This document shows, piece after piece, positions 60,990-64,000 of a stretch of DNA of 64,000 nucleotides. The position numbers and the translations under genes were made by a program. This stretch comes from Actinernus sp. WN-2022 (Eukaryota; Cnidaria; Anthozoa; Actiniaria; Actinernidae). The notes beneath the pieces were generated by a model, which saw only the letters and a list, made by a program, of their open reading frames with translations, had not been told where the DNA came from and did not search any database. Position 1 is the first letter of the stretch. Every line of letters starts with the position of its first letter. Location of the stretch: the NCBI GenBank assembly GCA_030867875.1, contig JAOWCC010001589.1, forward strand, positions 72,625,537 through 72,689,536, written 5' to 3'.

Positions 60990-62880
60990 GCGTCGCATCC
61001 GAACTGAACCCCAGCGGAGTAGCACCAGTAGCACGATTATATGTACCCTCCTTTGATTGGTTTTTACTAATGCTCATTCTTACACGTCTTCTGAATGTCC
61101 ATTCAACTGTCACCAGGCTTACGGCTAATTTACATTTCGAAATATGTCGGCTTTTATACACTGCGTTGAGAAAAGCAATGGCATCTGTACAATATCAGTC
61201 TGACATAAAGATTCGTTTGCTAGAACAAGAGCAGTTGACCGTAGTTGAGTTCAGATATGGCACATACTAGATCTTTCCAAGCTGCATGGGAGATTTGTTT
61301 GTGTGTGTTCGGCAATTAAGTTTCCTTTCATGTGGCACTCAACCACAGCCAGCCTATTATGTTACATATATACTTCAAAACCTGACCCGAAATTGAAATA
61401 AGCCTAACCTTCTCTGATAGTAAACACAGGGAAATGACAACTGAGCCCCGGGGGGGGGGGGGGGGGGGGGGTACTTACATGAAAAATGGGTATGTATGTG
61501 AGGCCAAGAGGCTCAAACCCTGACCCTGTTTGACCCAATCCGAGCTCAAAAACCCTGATTGCCCCCTTTTTGGGAAAAAAAACCTGATTACCCGTTCTTT
61601 AAATTGTTTTTAAAACACGGTCGTATATATATCCCGGCCGATATACCGCGTACCGGGATTGCATGCAAAATACGGAACATTTCAAGTCGAGACGTGGCAT
61701 ATTTGAGTAAATTAACAAATCAGCAGATGAAGTACATAGACAAGTACTGAAGTACGAATTACCCGGGGGGGGGGGGTACTCCTGTTTGTGACGTATTATG
61801 TATGTGCCACCCGGGTGGGTCAGGGTTTTGAGCTTGGTTTGGGCAGGTAGGGTCAGGATTTGAGTATAATTTGGGTTCAGTCAGGGTCGGGGTTCAGGTT
61901 TTTCTAGGCAGTTAGGGTTCAGTTTTTTTTAGCTACTCTGTCAAAAAAGACATTCTGTTGCCGCATTTTGATCGCCTGCCCACATGCAAGCACTGAGGTT
62001 CCCATACATCGTGACGCCGCTAATTCGTACTTCAATACTTATCTATGTACTTCATCTGCTGATTTGTTTACCCAATGACACGTCCCGACTTGAAATGTTC
62101 CGTATTTTGCATGCAATCCCGGTACGCGGTATACCAGCCGGGGTATATAATCCGACCGTGTTTTGAAAACAAATTAAAGAAGGGGCAATCAGGTGTTTTT
62201 TTTCCCAAAAAGGGGGCAATTAGGGTTTTGGAGCTCGGATTGGGTCAAACAGGGTCAGGGTTTGAGCCTCTTGGCCTCACATACATCTCACATACATACC
62301 CATTTTTCATGTAAGTCCCCCCCCCCCCCGGAGAAGAATTAGCGGCATCACGATGTATGGGAACCTCAGTGCTTGCATGTGGGCAGGCGATCAAAAAGCG
62401 GCAACAGAATGTCTTTTTTGACATACTGTAGTAGCTAAAAAAACTGAACTCTAACTTCCTAAAAAATACTGAACCCCGACCCTGACTACACCCAAATTAT
62501 ACTCACATCCCGACCCTGATCTGCCCAAATCAGGTTAAAACCCTGACCCTACTTGCCCAAACTGAGCTCAAAACCCTGACCCACCCCCGCGGCAAATGCA
62601 TAATTCGTCACAAACATGAGTACCCCCCCCCCCCCCCCCCCCCCCCGGGAACTGAGCTCGTCTTAAGGGCGAGAAATCCGAAGTAAACAGCTGACTCAGA
62701 TGCAAACGAACAGTTTCAACCGAGCGGCCTCTGACATGAACTACCCATCATAACAATCTCCGAGGCTGGTAACAGTTAAATGGCCATTCAGAAGACTTGT
62801 AAGAATGAGCATTAGTAAAAACCAATAAGAGGAGGGTACATATAAAATAGTGCTACTCTGCTGGGGGTCCAAAACAAGCT
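60990..62880. mobile_element. Element with about 110-bp TIRs enclosing nested repeats
   Basis: attggtttttactaatgctc followed by attcttacacgtcttctgaa (61055-61100) pairs with ttcagaagacttgtaagaat and gagcattagtaaaaaccaat (62780-62826). The interior is occupied by the interlocked repeats at 61471-62623. Confidence 0.7.
61471..62623. repeat. Two interlocked inverted repeats (A-B-A'-B')
   Basis: A (61471-61762) is complementary to A' (62021-62316), and B (61776-62025) to B' (62336-62623). A starts gtacttacatgaaaaatggg, B starts gtactcctgtttgtgacg. G or C runs of about 8-25 bases border the units. Confidence 0.85.
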
Positions 62881-63499
62881 TTCGTTCGTTACTTCGCAGA
62901 CGGACTATCCAGGGTTCAGTTCGGATAATAGTATCTCATTTAAGTCTCGTGACGATATTAAGTTCTCGGGTTATTTGTCGTTTCTCGCTCGCGTCGCGTC
63001 CTGGGTTTTGCGTTTCTCGGGGTTGGTGTTCTTATTCACTTTTTTTTAACGAACCGTTTGATTTCTTAGCTGAGACACTTACAAATCGATAACAAATCTA
63101 GCCGCCATTTCATTCGGAGTGACAGCTGGCTGCACGAAATATCGCACGAAATATCGACAAGAACAGAGACCGGGTGGTAATTCCCATTTGCCGAACGCGC
63201 GCATAGTTCCTTCAACTTCCCTGCAAACTTTCCTATTATATATCTTCCTCTTTTTTCCCCTAACATCTGTTATTATAATTATTAAGTGTATGTCTGTGTA
63301 AATTACTCAAATGTAAAGCGAAGAGTGTGAAAAAATAAAGGATAATGTACCCATAGAAACCAAGAACGAGAAGTGTAATTGTTTTAGCATAACCAAGCTG
63401 TGGTTCTTTTTCTCGATTTATATGGAGGAAAAAACCTGTGAAGATGTTGGAAATTTTTTTTCCTACTCGGAGTTGATTTTTGTCTGCGAGCGCTCGATA
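62881..63499. other. Intergenic, nothing recognised
   Basis: No gene or repeat arm identified. Confidence 0.4.
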
Positions 63500-63652
63500 G
63501 GAACAGTCACGTGTTGATATATCACTTCAACGACCAATGAACTGAGCTCGTGATCCAATGGGAAAGGCTTTACTGGAAACAGTCACGTGCTGATATATCA
63601 CTTCAATAACCAATGAATTGAGCTCGTGATCCATGGGAAAGGCTTTACTGGA
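63500..63652 (+). repeat. Tandem duplicate of an about 84-bp repeat
   Basis: Two copies of cagtcacgtgttgatatatc / cagtcacgtgctgatatatc followed by accaatgaa, gagctcgtgatcca and ggaaaggctttactgga. The same family sits in TTLL5 introns at 5926-5960 and 7660-7735. Confidence 0.85.
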
Positions 63653-64000
63653 ACATCAGGCAGAATGGGGCGACACATCCGGGACTTTTTCTAAGCAGTC
63701 AGCGCCAGATTCGAAAGCTAATTAGTCAATCGTAACAGAGAAAACGGGGCCGAAAGCTAAAGTGCTGTTACAAAACTCTCTGATTGCGTAAAATTGACTA
63801 GCGGTATACATATGCGACACACGGCATTTCGGAGATGAAATAGTCATAAAAAATTTGCGGGGATAACTAAAACTATCGCGCAAATATTAAGCTTCTCAAA
63901 CTGCAAGCGAAATTTCAGTATTTTCTCGGCGAAATCTGGCTCGATCGAAATGCGACAAACGGCAAAAGTGAGTTCACGGCTTCATAAAACTATATCTCTT

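Overview
The window looks like a repeat-rich, compact-intron invertebrate genome, most likely an anthozoan cnidarian (coral or sea anemone). I infer this from a TTLL5-like gene, a DUF229-family gene, CR1-like LINE pieces, many fold-back MITEs and a Polinton. No species can be named from sequence alone.

Layout. 0-12.7 kb: the 3' part of a plus-strand TTLL5 (tubulin polyglutamylase) gene. Nine coding exons (1504-12709) can be joined in one reading frame with consistent splice phases; the introns carry two large minisatellites and several fold-back repeats. 12.7-17.2 kb: intergenic fold-back elements and a THAP-domain remnant. 17170-32840: a 15.7-kb Polinton/Maverick with 328-bp terminal inverted repeats and a short target duplication. 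It encodes protein-primed DNA polymerase B, a D,D35E integrase, a double-jelly-roll major capsid protein, a packaging ATPase, a penton-like minor capsid protein, a TFIIB-like factor, several small membrane or structural proteins, and an F-box plus ankyrin protein next to the right repeat. Nearly all its frames are open; one small zinc-binding gene has an in-frame stop. No maturation protease was found. 33-47 kb: nested DNA transposons, a minisatellite rich in CRE/E-box sites, and a 112-bp satellite that appears to have grown out of a LINE reverse-transcriptase fragment. 47.4-52.1 kb: a minus-strand DUF229 gene with one apparent frameshift. 54.2-55.2 kb: two joinable exons of an unidentified minus-strand gene with a P/T/Q repeat region. 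55.2-64 kb: minisatellite, LINE tail and fold-back elements, including an interlocked double inverted repeat.

How the genes work together. The Polinton has replication (polymerase), integration (integrase), capsid (MCP, penton, ATPase) and, unusually visible here, a transcription layer: a TFIIB-like protein, a recurring TATAGTTATA-type motif before many genes, two near-palindromic divergent promoters, inward-facing promoters in or beside the terminal repeats, stop/start overlaps suggesting polycistronic mRNAs, and hairpins after gene ends. The F-box/ankyrin gene is a candidate host-manipulation gene similar in architecture to poxvirus ankyrin/F-box proteins.
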